A DNA stretch of 64,000 bases from NCBI GenBank assembly GCA_977017575.1, contig CDRNVI010000047.1, forward strand, positions 248,001 to 312,000. Direction: 5' to 3'. The DNA comes from Paramoeba atlantica (Eukaryota > Discosea). The notes under the pieces were generated by a model. The model made no database searches and was not told the DNA's origin. It saw nothing but the letters and a program-made list of their open reading frames with translations. How positions within the stretch are numbered: position 1 is the first letter of the stretch; every line of letters begins with the position of its first letter. Below are positions 26,956-36,802 of this stretch, one piece after another. A program made the translations under genes and the position numbers.

Positions 26956-27399
26956 ATGCCTGAAACAGTCTCCATTCAGGACCTGACTCCGGAACAACTC
27001 TCGCAATTAAAATCACAAATGGAAAACGACATCCAAGGCCTCGAACAGGCTTTTCTGGCCCTAAAACAAGCTTCAGCGAAGTTTGCTAATTCCCGCAGTG
27101 CATTGGATTCGCTTCTTAAAAAGCATCAAGGTGTCACCCAGGGCGAGATGTTTATTCCTGTGACAAGTTCGCTGTATGTTCCAGGAAGGATATCCGATCC
27201 CTCTCAGGTGACAATCGATCTCGGCACGGGGTATTACGCTCGTATGGCTACGTCCGAGGCTGTTGCGTACTATGAACGAAAGTGTGCCATGTTAGATCAA
27301 GAAATGCAGAAAGTATCTGAAAGTGCGAACATGAAAGTGCAACAGAAGGACCAAGTTACAGAGGCTCTACAACGAAAATGGGCATTGGCTGCGGCATAG
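26956..27399 (+). CDS. PFDN5: Prefoldin subunit 5 (alpha type)
   Basis: 147 residues. Prefoldin is a six-subunit cytosolic chaperone that passes actin and tubulin to CCT. The sequence shows an N-terminal helix (LTPEQLSQLKSQMENDIQGLEQAFLALKQA), the beta-hairpin core with MFIPVTSSLYVPGRI and VTIDLGTGYYARMA, which are hallmarks of alpha-type subunit 5, and a C-terminal helix (EAVAYYERKCAMLDQEMQKV). Length is normal for the subunit (about 150). Start ATG 26956 is the first in frame and gives the expected N-terminal coiled coil. Confidence 0.92.
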   Translation: MPETVSIQDLTPEQLSQLKSQMENDIQGLEQAFLALKQASAKFANSRSALDSLLKKHQGVTQGEMFIPVTSSLYVPGRISDPSQVTIDLGTGYYARMATSEAVAYYERKCAMLDQEMQKVSESANMKVQQKDQVTEALQRKWALAAA

Positions 27400-27738
27400 A
27401 CTATTGTGAGTGCGTTTAAAATACATTTCTGGTTTGTACGACGTCGTTTTCTACATGTTTTGCTGGGTACTTCTTATGTACAGGAGAAATAACCTCATCA
27501 GATAACATAACAGAATCTGGGAAGGATAACAGAGTCTGTTCCGCGATGCGGTACATGTAGGATTTGACGCGACAAAACACAGTCTAAAAGGATATCACAA
27601 TGGATTAGTCAAGATATTCAAGTTGCTGTGATACATTTTGGTATATTTTGGCATTCACAAAACATTCTTTATTCGCGTCGTCTATTAAAGGTATACAAAA
27701 TTTACACTATTACTTGTGCATTTAGTATTTCCACTACG
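27400..27738. other. Intergenic, no gene seen
   Basis: AT-rich spacer. The LRR-9 frame is open back to a GTG at 27628, but nothing conserved lies before the ATG at 27739. Confidence 0.4.
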
Positions 27739-28133
27739 ATGAATGTGATTTTCACAGATCGCACGACAGACTCGCTACGTCTGCCTTATCATTCCGTCAT
27801 GTTTAAGTTCTCCGACACAGCGGGCGAAAACAGAAAGGCCGGGAAAGTAAGGGGTGTGGCATTACCCTTGGAGTACGAGCTTGAGCGTTTGGTAAGTAAC
27901 ATAGTGAATCCGCTTCCTTCTTGGAACACCTCCGTACCTGCACACCAGTGGGAAGGGGTTGATTGTTCGGGCGGAAGGGAAATCTTGGGGTTTGTGGCGA
28001 AAGGGAAAAGATTGATGGGTTCATTTCAATGGAGTACACTGCCTAGGTCTCTACTTGAATTTTCAGTGTACAACAACAAGCTTAGCGGGGAATTAGACCT
28101 CGTAGGCCTTCCACCGCGTTTGATTTCGTTGAA

Positions 28134-28695
28134 GATACAGTTTCTGTACCTTGTTGGTACATTTTCCTTTAGTTCATCTTTTCTTTCCCCGGCAACGGGC
28201 ATAGTCTTACTGTTTATATGCCCGTTGCCGGCCGGCACTAAGGCCGAAACTGTCCCTCTTTCTCGGCGAAGTAGGGGACGCGCTTCCACCCCATCACCCC
28301 TCCCCGGCTCACTCTTTGATTGAGTATTCTTCCCTCCCCGTATTTCTTACTTTCGCGCCTTTTCCTTCCCGGGGAGCCATGCGCCATGGTGGCCTCCCTT
28401 GAGCACCACTGGGCGTGGCTCTGCCTCGTCTTATCGCGAGGCAGCGGTCGGTTGCAGTGCGCCCCTCCGGCTGCGTAAAGAGGTGGTGAGTTGCCTGGAC
28501 CACCTCTACCGACTGGGACCGAGTCGGTTGCAGTGCACCCCTCCGGCTGCGCAAAGAGAGGGCGAGTTGCCTGGACCCCCTCTACCGACAGAATCCGTGC
28601 TAAACCCCCTTGGTGCGACATCCGTCATTACGGATTGTGCCGATGATATCGGCTGTCGCATCAAGGGCTGTATCTCTGCGCCAACGAGCGCATGA
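28134..28695 (+). mobile_element. SINE-like element S2 (type A)
   Basis: 562 bp from GATACAG to CATGA, sense in LRR-9 after LPPRLISL. Shares the first 290 or so bases with type B copies, including the CCGGCAACGGGCAT hairpin. The type A interior has two tandem units of about 75 bp (from about 28447 and 28522), each starting GTCGGTTGCAGTGC and including CCCCTCCGGCTGCG and GAGTTGCCTGGACC. The 3' end is ATCTCTGCGCCAACGAGCGCATGA, in which TGCGC pairs with GCGCA. No ORF. Confidence 0.85.
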
Positions 28696-28770
28696 GCATC
28701 AAACGTCGTACAATCAATTTACGGGTAGTATTGATCTTTGTCATCTTCCTGCAACCTTACTTTCGTTGAT

Positions 28771-29200
28771 TCAGGGGACGCGCTTCCACCCCTTCATCCC
28801 TTCCCGACTCACTCCCCTGGAGTGAGTGTGCTTCCCTCTCTCGGCTCTCTTTCTCGTGTCTACCTTTCCGAGGAGGTAATGCGTCACGGTGGCCTCCCTT
28901 GAGGACCACTAGGCGTGTCCTCCGCCGACGAGACTCCCGGCTCTCCGCACCTGGGGGTCGCCCAGCTCTCTGCACCTCGGCTCTGTCGCAGCTCTCTGCA
29001 CCCGGATTGCCCCCGAAACTGTAATATGGGGATTACGCATCCGGCTCTCTGCACCTGCACATGACAACCGAGCTCTCTGCACCTGGGACCCCAGCTCTCT
29101 GCACCCGCACACCTCTGGCGAGGGCGAACCCTCACTTGATCCGCCCGTCGTATGCGGGCACGGACTTTGTGAGCATAATCTCTGCACTATAAGTGCATGA
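28771..29200 (+). mobile_element. SINE-like element S3 (type B, 5'-truncated)
   Basis: 430 bp. It starts at CAGGGGACGCGCTTCC, about 140 bases into the S1 sequence, and ends CTCTGCACTATAAGTGCATGA. A missing 5' part with an intact 3' end is what incomplete target-primed reverse transcription gives. It has the GCTCTCTGCACC-rich type B interior. It is inserted in sense in LRR-9, after LPATLLSLI. The target can be restored from the paralogue as TTGAT/ACTGTCA, with an extra ACGAACAA as 3' tail and no clear target duplication. Confidence 0.85.
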
Positions 29201-29383
29201 ACGAACAAACTGTCAGTGAATAAGTTCTGCGGTGATGTAACGCTTACTAATCTGCCTTCTAGAATAGAGAGTCTTTCGCTTCGTAACAACGCCGAGCTCA
29301 CGGGTACAGTGCACGTACGCTTACTACCGTCAAGCATGAGGTGCAAAGCATTTACTGAAACTAAAATTTTGCAACTGGACTGA

Positions 29384-29723
29384 TCACTGAAATAGCACAT
29401 ACTGTAGGCACATACTGTAGCACATGTACTGTAGGACTCATTGCGTGATTGTGAAAATTTTATTCATAAAAAGTAATTTTTTTCGAAATCTGCTTCTGTA
29501 TCGTACTTAGAGAGTTTGGAACTTCAGATAGCCTTCTACAAAGCTTTTTTCATGTGATTAATTCATGTGTTATTAATTTCATGTGTTAATTAAATTAATA
29601 CGTCTTTTGTTGACATAACTTAGTTTCTCCCCGGTAATATCGTAATTGAATATTTGACTGTAATTAAAATTGCTGTATGAAAAATTTGTTGCACGGAATT
29701 ACCAATTGGAAACGGACTCCTTT
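29384..29723. other. Intergenic with a short tandem repeat
   Basis: GCACATACTGTAG recurs about three times, imperfectly, at 29395-29435. The rest is AT-rich with no gene seen. Confidence 0.5.
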
Positions 29724-30383
29724 ATGATCGTAGCTTCTATTGCATTCAGTGTTATTATCACAGATTGTACGGCAAGTTCTTTACTTCCCTCTTATCATCC
29801 CAAAGCATTCGAGTTCTCTGACACAGCGGGTGAGAGCCGAAAAGCGGGACGAGTAAGAGGTGCTTTACTTCCCGCAGAGTACGAGCTTGAGCGTTTGATA
29901 AGTAACATAGTGAATCCGCTCCCTTCTTGGAATGCATCTGTACCTGCACACCAGTGGGAAGGGGTTGATTGTTCTGACGAAGGAAATATATTAGTGTTTG
30001 TGTCCGAAGAAACTAATTTACGTGGCACACTTTTGTGGGATGCACTACCGAGATCTCTACATCGATTCTCAGTATTCACTAACCAACTTACGGGGGGGAT
30101 TGATCTCGTAAATCTTCCGCCACATTTATCTGGTTTTGACGTATCTTACAATCAATTTACGGGTAGAGTTGATCTCTCCCACCTTCCTTCAACATTATCT
30201 TCCTTGATATTGTCAATGAATAAGCTAAGTGGGCAACTAACTATTGCCAATCTTCCCTCCGGACTTCTTAGTCTTTCACTTCGTCACAACGCTGAACTTG
30301 TGGGAACGATTTCCGCGCAACTGCTACCTGAAAGCCTGACGTACAAGGCCTTTCAAGGGACAAAACTTCAAATACAGAATTGA
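29724..30383 (+). CDS. Leucine-rich repeat protein, FSDT subfamily (LRR-10)
   Basis: 219 residues from the ATG at 29724 (MIVASIAFSVIITDC); upstream the frame has only a TTG. Order: head, SYHPKAFEFSDTAGESRKAG, VRG, LPAEYELERLISNIVNPLPSWN, WEGVDC, about five repeats (LPPHLSGFDVSYNQFTGRVDL, LPSTLSSLILSMNKLSGQLTI), and the tail RHNAELVGTISAQLLPESL. The first 15 residues are hydrophobic and could act as a signal peptide, but paralogue 11505 lacks them. A very close relative of LRR-9 and LRR-16. Confidence 0.86.
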   Translation: MIVASIAFSVIITDCTASSLLPSYHPKAFEFSDTAGESRKAGRVRGALLPAEYELERLISNIVNPLPSWNASVPAHQWEGVDCSDEGNILVFVSEETNLRGTLLWDALPRSLHRFSVFTNQLTGGIDLVNLPPHLSGFDVSYNQFTGRVDLSHLPSTLSSLILSMNKLSGQLTIANLPSGLLSLSLRHNAELVGTISAQLLPESLTYKAFQGTKLQIQN

Positions 30384-30466
30384 TGTACGATAGGAGCTAC
30401 CGGTCGAGCAGAAAATTTGGTCCACTTTTATTTGGCCCGAACTATTTTGGTCCACATAAATATTTA

Positions 30467-31338
30467 GGCTCTTCGTTAAACGCGGTGGTTGTTTTCAACT
30501 TAGAAGTCACTCATGCTGCGCGCTTCGCGTTGAAAACTACCACCGCGTATAACGAAGAGCCTAAAAAAGAAAAATTGGCTAGGAAAGCTGAAGAAAACGG
30601 AAGGATTTGAGCCAAAAATGGCCGATTTTTAGGTAAAAATGGGGTCATTTTTGGGTATTTTTGCTCTCAGAGCACTAAATTCGACTTTTTCGTGTGGGAA
30701 ATCACTCGTACGCATGTATTCGAGGCTACCAAACGTATTGGGTGGAGGATGCGGCTCCAACCACACCATTCTTTTGACACAAAAAGACCCCTTTGGGTCC
30801 GAAAATTACTTTTTCGCATTTCTTGGTCAAAAACGAGTCATTTTCGGAGGCGTACCACGGCTTCAAGAAGCTACATCTCGCGAAAACAATGGCGTAAAAA
30901 GCTAATATAGGTCCCAAACTAGCAAAATACAATAGGCGAAACAATTTTGGAAAAATACTTTTTTTACCATTTGTTTCGTCAAGTTGAAATTTTTTTCAAA
31001 AAACAAAATCCGAAAAAATCCGAACTTGACGGACCTGTCCTACGCATACGAGGGGGGGTCACCCCCGGGTAGGGGGGTGGAAAATGCGCGCTAAGACCCC
31101 GGCTACCACTTCTGCGCTTTTATTTCGAAAAATAATTTTTTCAAAAAAAATTCGTGCGGTATGCCCCCCCCATGGACCCCCCAAGGGTCCGATTTTTTTT
31201 GATAATGTTTGGACCACCGGAGCCCCTTTTATATTTTTTTCTTCTATTATATTACTGTGTTCCTCTTTATATTTTCACTGTTTTTGTTCACTTTTTTTTC
31301 AATAATCGAGGGTAGAGCGGTAGTTTTACAACCACCGC
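30467..31338 (+). mobile_element. Hairpin-ended non-autonomous repeat, copy 1 (about 0.87 kb)
   Basis: Left end is a 95-base imperfect hairpin (GGCTCTTCGTTAAACGCGG ... CCGCGTATAACGAAGAGCC). The right end is a smaller hairpin, GCGGTAGTTTTACAACCACCGC. Between them lie AT-rich DNA, TTGGGTGGAGGATGCGGCTC, a CCACCCCC/GGGGGGTGG-type GC patch near 31050-31090 and a run of T. The same sequence recurs at 54785-55674 and 63120 to the window end in reverse, and in part at 38474-38935. No protein-coding capacity. The TIR-like core GCGGTGGTTGT is common to both ends. Class of mobile element unknown. Confidence 0.75.
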
Positions 31339-31570
31339 AATTGGTCCGACTATTCTTTCTCCTTCAGACGCGGTCGGCAAAAAAGTCGGGGGATCGGGGG
31401 GTCCAAGGAAGAACTTTCACACTTCGAAAACAAAATTGTGAACAATAACCTTCAGGTGGTTTACGATTCATAAAGCATACAGCGCATTTTTTTGTACTTT
31501 TTCGCCGATAAGTATGCAAAGATTCTTTACCTTTTCTCTTCCTGTTTTCCTTCGTACACTTGTGCGCTAA

Positions 31571-31867
31571 ATGGGCCGTCTGGCCGAAAGGCGGGAGGAA
31601 TGCTACGCATCTCGCGATGCTTATTTTCAGTGTCTGGAGGATCAGGCATGCGGTCGACGTTATCGCTCGGATCGAAATTCCTCCTCTAGTGCACCACGTT
31701 CGGAGTCATCTCCTTCCACAATACCCGCTGAGTCGAACTGCGAGTCATTAGAAGCAGATTATCACACTAAATGCCCCGAAAGTTGGGTGACGTATTTTGA
31801 TAAGCAAAAAGAACGAGAGGAAATTGTACAGACACAAGCTTCTTTGGTGTCGATGCGAACGAACTAA
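31571..31867 (+). CDS. COA6: COA6-like cytochrome c oxidase assembly factor
   Basis: 98 residues with a twin-cysteine CHCH fold: C11-x9-C21 (CYASRDAYFQC) and C57-x10-C68 (CESLEADYHTKC), followed by PESWVTYFDKQKER. The CX9C/CX10C spacing and the W..YFDK end are the signature of COA6, an intermembrane-space protein that helps load copper into COX2. A Ser-rich insert (residues 33-55) lengthens the loop between the two cysteine pairs relative to human COA6. No presequence, as expected for Mia40 import. Confidence 0.87.
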   Translation: MGRLAERREECYASRDAYFQCLEDQACGRRYRSDRNSSSSAPRSESSPSTIPAESNCESLEADYHTKCPESWVTYFDKQKEREEIVQTQASLVSMRTN

Positions 31868-32146
31868 CACCTGCATTTTTACGCAAATTCCCTAACCACA
31901 GGGTTGGTTTGAACTTCTATTTCTGGCACTCATACCAACGGACTCGCTCAGAAACAAGATGCATCCCATTTTCATCTTTTCGTATCGTACTTACACTTTC
32001 CTACATGTGTAGGAAGATAAAACAAAACAGTAGAAGATAAAAAAATCCATCCGATGCAAAACAAACAAAATAACCAAGCCGCATGGACTTTCTTTTTCAA
32101 AAAAATGCTCTTCCGTTTTTCTATTTCAGTCCAGTATGCTCTCACA
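31868..32146. other. Intergenic, no gene seen
   Basis: AT-rich spacer between the COA6-like gene and the leader of the SAM synthetase gene. It contains a duplicated TAGAAGATAAAA-like sequence near 32010-32040. Confidence 0.4.
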
Positions 32147-32151
32147 ATATT

Positions 32152-32202
32152 TCCCTTTCCTCCCGCTCTCTCACTTCTCCTCGCCCACTTTCTTTAAAAA
32201 AG
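32152..32202 (+). promoter_or_regulatory. Candidate trans-splice acceptor of the SAM synthetase gene
   Basis: A pyrimidine tract of about 40 bases (32152-32195) is followed by AAAAA and the first AG at 32201-32202, giving a 5' leader of about 70 bases with no further AG before the start codon. The arrangement fits kinetoplastid trans-splicing; inferred only. Confidence 0.4.
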
Positions 32203-32272
32203 CAACAAAACAAAAACGTTTTTTTCTTCCTTTTTTCCCCTCTCTCCCACCCGCTACATTCCCCCCATTCCC

Positions 32273-33481
32273 ATGTCCCGTTCCTTCCTCTTCTCCTCCG
32301 AGCACGTCACCGAGGGCCACCCGGACAAAATGTGTGACCAAGTCAGCGACGCGGTCCTGGACGCCTGTCTCGCCGTCGACCCCCACGCCAAGGTCGCCTG
32401 CGAGACCGCCACCAAGACGGGCATGGTCATGACGCTCGGGGAGATCACCACCCACGCCCATCTCGACTTCCAGGCCCTCGTGCGCGACACCGTGAAGGAC
32501 ATTGGCTTCTGTGACAGCGCCATGGGGTTTGACTACAAAACCTGCAACGTGCTGACCGCCATCGAGCAGCAGTCCCCGGAGATCAGCCACGCCGCGCGGT
32601 ACGCCGATGAGGAGGAGCTCGGGGCCGGGGACCAGGGGCTGATGTTTGGGTACGCCACGAACGAGACCCCGACGTGCATGCCGCTGACGTATGAGCTCGC
32701 GCGCAGCCTTGCGGTTAAAATCAGTGAGTGCCGGAGGAATGGTATCCTGCCGTGGGCCCGGCCGGATGCGAAGACACAGGTCACGGTGGAGTACGAGGTG
32801 ACGAAAGGGGTGCGGCAGAGTTTAAAACCGAAAAGGGTTAAGGTCGTGCTGCTCTCGGTGCAGCATGCCCCCGGGACGACGATGGAGAAGATCACAGCGG
32901 ACTTAATGGAGCATGTGATTCATCATGTGATCCCGGGGGAGTACTTGGATGAGCACACGGTGTTTCATTTAAACCCCAGTGGGTCGTTTGTGATTGGAGG
33001 CCCACAAAGTGATGCCGGGCTTACGGGGCGTAAGATTATTGTGGACACCTATGGGGGATGGGGGGCGCATGGAGGGGGGGCATTTAGTGGAAAAGACCCA
33101 ACAAAGGTAGATCGCTCGGCGTGTTATGCCGCGCGATGGATTGCAAAGAGTCTGGTGGCGGCACAGTTGTGTGAGCGGTGTCTGGTGCAGGTTGCGTATG
33201 CGATTGGGGTGGCGGAGCCGCTAAGTGTTCATGTGGAGAGTTATGGCACAGGGGTTTGTGAGGATGAGGATCTGCTGCGGATCGTGCAGGAGAACTTTCG
33301 GCTTCGTCCGTATGATATTATTAAAGAGCTGGATTTGCGACGACCGATTTATTACATGACGTCTCGGTTTGGGCATTTTGGTCGTGTAGATGAGTCCGGG
33401 AAGAATGGGTTTACATGGGAGATTCCCAAGAAGCTAAAGATTCCGGAAAAGGTGCACATTCGTAAGACGTCGGTTTTGTAA
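32273..33481 (+). CDS. MAT: S-adenosylmethionine synthetase
   Basis: 402 residues, the normal length. The enzyme makes AdoMet from methionine and ATP as a cytosolic oligomer. All signature motifs are intact: [10 protein letters not shown] (about 14-23), [13 protein letters not shown] (117-129), the P-loop-like [16 protein letters not shown] (about 267) and [11 protein letters not shown]. The C-terminal [32 protein letters not shown] and WE closing block are also present. Codon use is strongly GC-biased in the first half, consistent with a highly expressed gene. Confidence 0.96.
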   Translation: MSRSFLFSSEHVTEGHPDKMCDQVSDAVLDACLAVDPHAKVACETATKTGMVMTLGEITTHAHLDFQALVRDTVKDIGFCDSAMGFDYKTCNVLTAIEQQSPEISHAARYADEEELGAGDQGLMFGYATNETPTCMPLTYELARSLAVKISECRRNGILPWARPDAKTQVTVEYEVTKGVRQSLKPKRVKVVLLSVQHAPGTTMEKITADLMEHVIHHVIPGEYLDEHTVFHLNPSGSFVIGGPQSDAGLTGRKIIVDTYGGWGAHGGGAFSGKDPTKVDRSACYAARWIAKSLVAAQLCERCLVQVAYAIGVAEPLSVHVESYGTGVCEDEDLLRIVQENFRLRPYDIIKELDLRRPIYYMTSRFGHFGRVDESGKNGFTWEIPKKLKIPEKVHIRKTSVL

Positions 33482-34247
33482 AGTTATTTAAAGAAGTAGA
33501 AATATATAAATTGCTGGTTTTCATATCCATTGTTTTTTTAAAGCCCGTGTGTACAATTGCAAACATAAGGATAATAGAGTTACTTTTAAAAGGCGTGTAA
33601 TTCTTATGCTCTTGAGTATTGTAGTGTATATTTTAAGTTTGGATGTTTTTAAGCCGAAGTAACATTGTGCAGGACGGGCAATCCGCACCACAGTATTATT
33701 GGGACCACATTTGGAATTATTGGGAATCAAAATTTACTAATGTGTGAGTTGTCGAATTTGTCTCTTACAGGGCCCTTTGTAAAGTGTATCTAATGCAATG
33801 ACTTCATAAATCTAAAGTTTTTTTGTTTTTCATTTGTGTATTTGCAGTGGTGTAGTGAGGTATCTAACTTGTTAATTTCGTATTTAAAAAATAAGCAAGA
33901 GTTCTAAATCCGAAAATTTCTTGCAATTCCTACTGCAATAAGACAGATTTGATTCCATGAGCCTAAAACTTTCAAAGTCTTATAAGACAGTGTGTGTCGT
34001 TCTCTTACTAGACGCGAGTAGTAAACAATTTAATTCCATCATCGACATTAAACTCTCAAAATAATTCCTATCATAATAAAGCGGTACCACAGATACTTGC
34101 AACGAAATGTAGAGCCGAGAAACTTTTGTCGCCGCTCAGCATAACAATATTTACACTCTCAGTTTTATTACAACATTTGTCTTTTCTTATTGGTTTAGTT
34201 TCTTTGTAGTTTTTTCGTAGCTTTCGTTATTTTCCATATTGCTTCTC
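33482..34247. other. Long intergenic region, no gene seen
   Basis: 766 bases of AT-rich DNA, the longest plain spacer in the window. No shared repeat, ORF or RNA gene is recognisable. The SAM synthetase 3' UTR presumably occupies its start. Confidence 0.5.
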
Positions 34248-35585
34248 ATGCAAGTTACAACTAGCCCCCAAAAGGAGGAACAAAAAATACTCACTCCTTC
34301 CCAACTAAACACGGGCCTGCATGTTCTCGCAAGTCAAGGTCTCGCCATTCCCGCGGTACGCCGCAAGAATGTTATTTCTCTTGGTCCCTTTCCTATTTCA
34401 CCAAACTTACGCATCTCGCAGTATCCTGGAAAGACTCCCTGGGTTTCCCCACGAAGCTTACTTATTTACCCCATTTTGTGCAGGCATGAAAATTGCCGAC
34501 ATTATGAAAATGAATCACTTGATGCAAACCTGCTGAATGAGACAATATTGGATCAACTCTTATCGTCTCCAGATCCCTATTTCTTTTCCTCTCTCGCCAG
34601 TGTTCTGGATGTATTGCTAAGTGTTCTTGATTTTCGCATTGCGGAACGAAAAGTATATGGGAGTTGTTCCTACTTTACCCCCGGCAAGGCTCTTCCTTTT
34701 GGCATTACCCCTTTGGAAAATGACGCTCATGTGAAAGAAAATTTGGACATAAATCGCATCAACGATACACTCGAAGTCAGTTTCCCCATCGGAGTCTCTC
34801 CTCGTTGGAAACGACATTCGCTTCCTTATCTTTGCGTAAGATTTCTCCATCCGCTCTATCACGACGCCGTGGTCTCACATCTTTGCACAGTTGGGAACTA
34901 TTTTATCTCCTCCCAGGGGTTCTATGACCCGTACCTCTGGTGTTCCCCAGCTGGGATCGAATCTCTTCTTCCGGTTCTTCTACACAAATCACAAAACAGT
35001 TCGGATAGCTCTTTAGAAGCCTCCTGGGAAAGTGTGAATCTCCGACCTGGTGGGCAAACTATTTATTATAGTGATCGCTGGAGAAATGTTACCTCACTCC
35101 TGGCAAAAATCTTTCCTTTTCTGAGCGATTCCTCCTTTCTGGATGTTCTTCGTTTAGCGAAAATGCCAGAAAATTCTCAATGGAGCCTTACGGGGTTCTC
35201 ATTCGAGGAGGAGACAGAGGAACAGAATATGGAGGAAATGGATGAAGAATCTCCTTGGATTAGAGTTTTACGTTATATTCGCAGATGGCATGGCTTTCAA
35301 CAGCGGCAACGAATTACGAAGTGGCGTTCTCAGTTGTGTGCCAGCTGTGTTGAAAACGAAATATGGCACAGCCATTCACTGGAACGAGAAAATCAAACTG
35401 AAAATGCATCGAAGGCCACAAATCCTTTTAGTCTTAGCGCAGAGGATGAAGGATGGGAACTTCGAGTGCGAAATGTACAACACATCCCCTCGCAATACTT
35501 ACTTCGGTACTCCGTGCCTAGAGTGATATCACTTTCCTCGCAGTATCGAACTAAAGAGTGCACGTGTCGTATGGTATTTGCATGA
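34248..35585 (+). CDS. Unidentified protein, conserved-looking
   Basis: 445 residues from the ATG at 34248; the frame upstream is open only from a TTG. Not recognised. It looks soluble, Ser/Leu-rich and rich in aromatic residues (LLIYPILCRHENCRHYE; SPDPYFFSSLASVLDVLLSVLDF; YLCVRFLHPLYHDAVV; YFISSQGFYDPYLW). An acidic stretch EEETEEQNMEEMDEE precedes a basic segment IRRWHGFQQRQRITKW. Seven cysteines cluster loosely, without a zinc-finger pattern. No signal peptide or membrane helix. A full-length open frame in a unique-sequence region supports a real gene. Confidence 0.7.
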   Translation: MQVTTSPQKEEQKILTPSQLNTGLHVLASQGLAIPAVRRKNVISLGPFPISPNLRISQYPGKTPWVSPRSLLIYPILCRHENCRHYENESLDANLLNETILDQLLSSPDPYFFSSLASVLDVLLSVLDFRIAERKVYGSCSYFTPGKALPFGITPLENDAHVKENLDINRINDTLEVSFPIGVSPRWKRHSLPYLCVRFLHPLYHDAVVSHLCTVGNYFISSQGFYDPYLWCSPAGIESLLPVLLHKSQNSSDSSLEASWESVNLRPGGQTIYYSDRWRNVTSLLAKIFPFLSDSSFLDVLRLAKMPENSQWSLTGFSFEEETEEQNMEEMDEESPWIRVLRYIRRWHGFQQRQRITKWRSQLCASCVENEIWHSHSLERENQTENASKATNPFSLSAEDEGWELRVRNVQHIPSQYLLRYSVPRVISLSSQYRTKECTCRMVFA

Positions 35586-35703
35586 GAAAGAATCTCCGCG
35601 AACCCTTCTTTTTTTTCTTATTTGGAGGAGAGAACATTCATATGATCCTTCGTTGATGTCGTAAGAACATTAACTCGCATTTTATTTGCTCTTACATTTT
35701 ATC

Positions 35704-36519
35704 ATGCCTTACATGATCTACTCATCGTTCGCCTTTTTTGAAGCTGCCGATGACTCAAATAGAACTGTGCAAAAAACGCGTCGCGGTAAAGTCCGAGGTA
35801 CTAACATACCGCAGGAATATGAACTTGCACAGTTTGTTCAAAATTTATTAAATCCGGATCCCACATGGTATTCCTCCGTGCCTTTATGCGAATGGCATGG
35901 CGTGACGTGCGACGAAGACTCACAAGTACGTCAGATTGATTGGAGTTCCATGCGTCTTACAGGGTCACTTCAATGGCGCCATTTGTGCCATATATTACGT
36001 AGATTGTTATTATGGCAAAACAAACTTACCGGAAGTGTACCACTCGATGTGTTGCCACGTGGGATAATGGAAATGGACTTATCGATCAATGAATTTGCGG
36101 GGGAATTGGATTTGCTACATTTACCACATGCCATGAATGAACTTTATCTAAGAAGTAACAAGTTTGAAGGACGCGTGGATCTTACTCACTTGCCTCCAAC
36201 ATTAAAATTTTTGACGATCAACAGGAATCATCTTTGTGGGGAAGTTGAACTAGGTCGCTTACCGAGAACCATGAAGCATTTGGACATATCGCGAAATCAT
36301 TTTACAGGACCGCTCGACATACAGCACTTGCCTCCATCACTCCAGAATCTCAGATGCCACGATAATCTGTTCAATGGTCTTGTGATGTTTGACCGTCTTC
36401 CGTTACACATGGGCGAACTGCATTTGGCTAATAATCCTGACCTACATGGTGAACTGGATAAATCGAATTTTCCGAAAACATTGCATAATGTGTATGTGTT
36501 CGGCACAAAGATATCCTGA
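35704..36519 (+). CDS. Leucine-rich repeat protein (LRR-11)
   Basis: 271 residues from the ATG at 35704 (an alternative is 35713). Head MPYMIYSSFAFFEAADDSNR, then GKVRGTNIPQEYELAQFVQNLLNPDPTW, WHGVTC and about eight 23-residue repeats (LPHAMNELYLRSNKFEGRVDL, LPRTMKHLDISRNHFTGPLDI), ending NPDLHGELDKSNFPKTL. The head has a short hydrophobic run, not a clear signal peptide. It is one of the most regular copies and a good guide to the family consensus. Confidence 0.87.
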   Translation: MPYMIYSSFAFFEAADDSNRTVQKTRRGKVRGTNIPQEYELAQFVQNLLNPDPTWYSSVPLCEWHGVTCDEDSQVRQIDWSSMRLTGSLQWRHLCHILRRLLLWQNKLTGSVPLDVLPRGIMEMDLSINEFAGELDLLHLPHAMNELYLRSNKFEGRVDLTHLPPTLKFLTINRNHLCGEVELGRLPRTMKHLDISRNHFTGPLDIQHLPPSLQNLRCHDNLFNGLVMFDRLPLHMGELHLANNPDLHGELDKSNFPKTLHNVYVFGTKIS

Positions 36520-36802
36520 CACTTTTTTATTTAGACACAGATGATTACTCTCGTGTGTGTTAGTTAAAGTACTGTAAAATGATCCAGTTTTCCAAGCAAA
36601 AAAGCCTTACTTGTGGTATCAAGGCAATGAAAAAATCGCATGATCTCATTTGATCTCAGTTTTTTACTCATTTATAAAACGTTCCCATAAAAAGCTGTTC
36701 ACTACGGATATTATGGATGCGAAGTTTGTTCCTATTCAAATGCCAATAAGTTTACTTGTCCTTTTATCGGAAGCCTCTTGACATGGTCTTTATCGAAGGT
36801 AC

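Larger units (their letters stand above)
27739..29383 (+). pseudogene. LRR gene split by two SINE-like insertions, FSDT subfamily (LRR-9)
   Basis: Aligned with the intact paralogue at 48846, the gene is in three pieces. 27739-28133 holds head, FSDTAGENRKAGKVRG, LPLEYELERLVSNIVNPLPSWN, WEGVDC and repeats to LPPRLISL. About 28703-28770 codes SYNQFTGSIDLCHLPATLLSLI. About 29209-29383 codes LSVNKFCGDVTLTNLPSRIESL to the TGA. S2 lies between the first two pieces, S3 between the last two. Reading through S2 extends the first piece to a stop at 28321, giving a chimeric product of about 194 residues. The pieces are otherwise very close to the intact copies, so the insertions are probably recent. Confidence 0.85.

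Noticed and set aside
28134-29200. SINE-like insertions as spliceosomal or self-splicing introns
   Set aside because: Ends are not GT-AG, precise removal does not clearly restore the LRR frame, one copy is 5'-truncated and one lies in a transposon relic. These are traits of retroelements.
30380-30610. Short ORFs with FNLEVTHAARFALKTTTA in several repeats
   Set aside because: They come from the coding of the hairpin arms. The frames differ before and after, and there is no protein-like conservation beyond the DNA identity.
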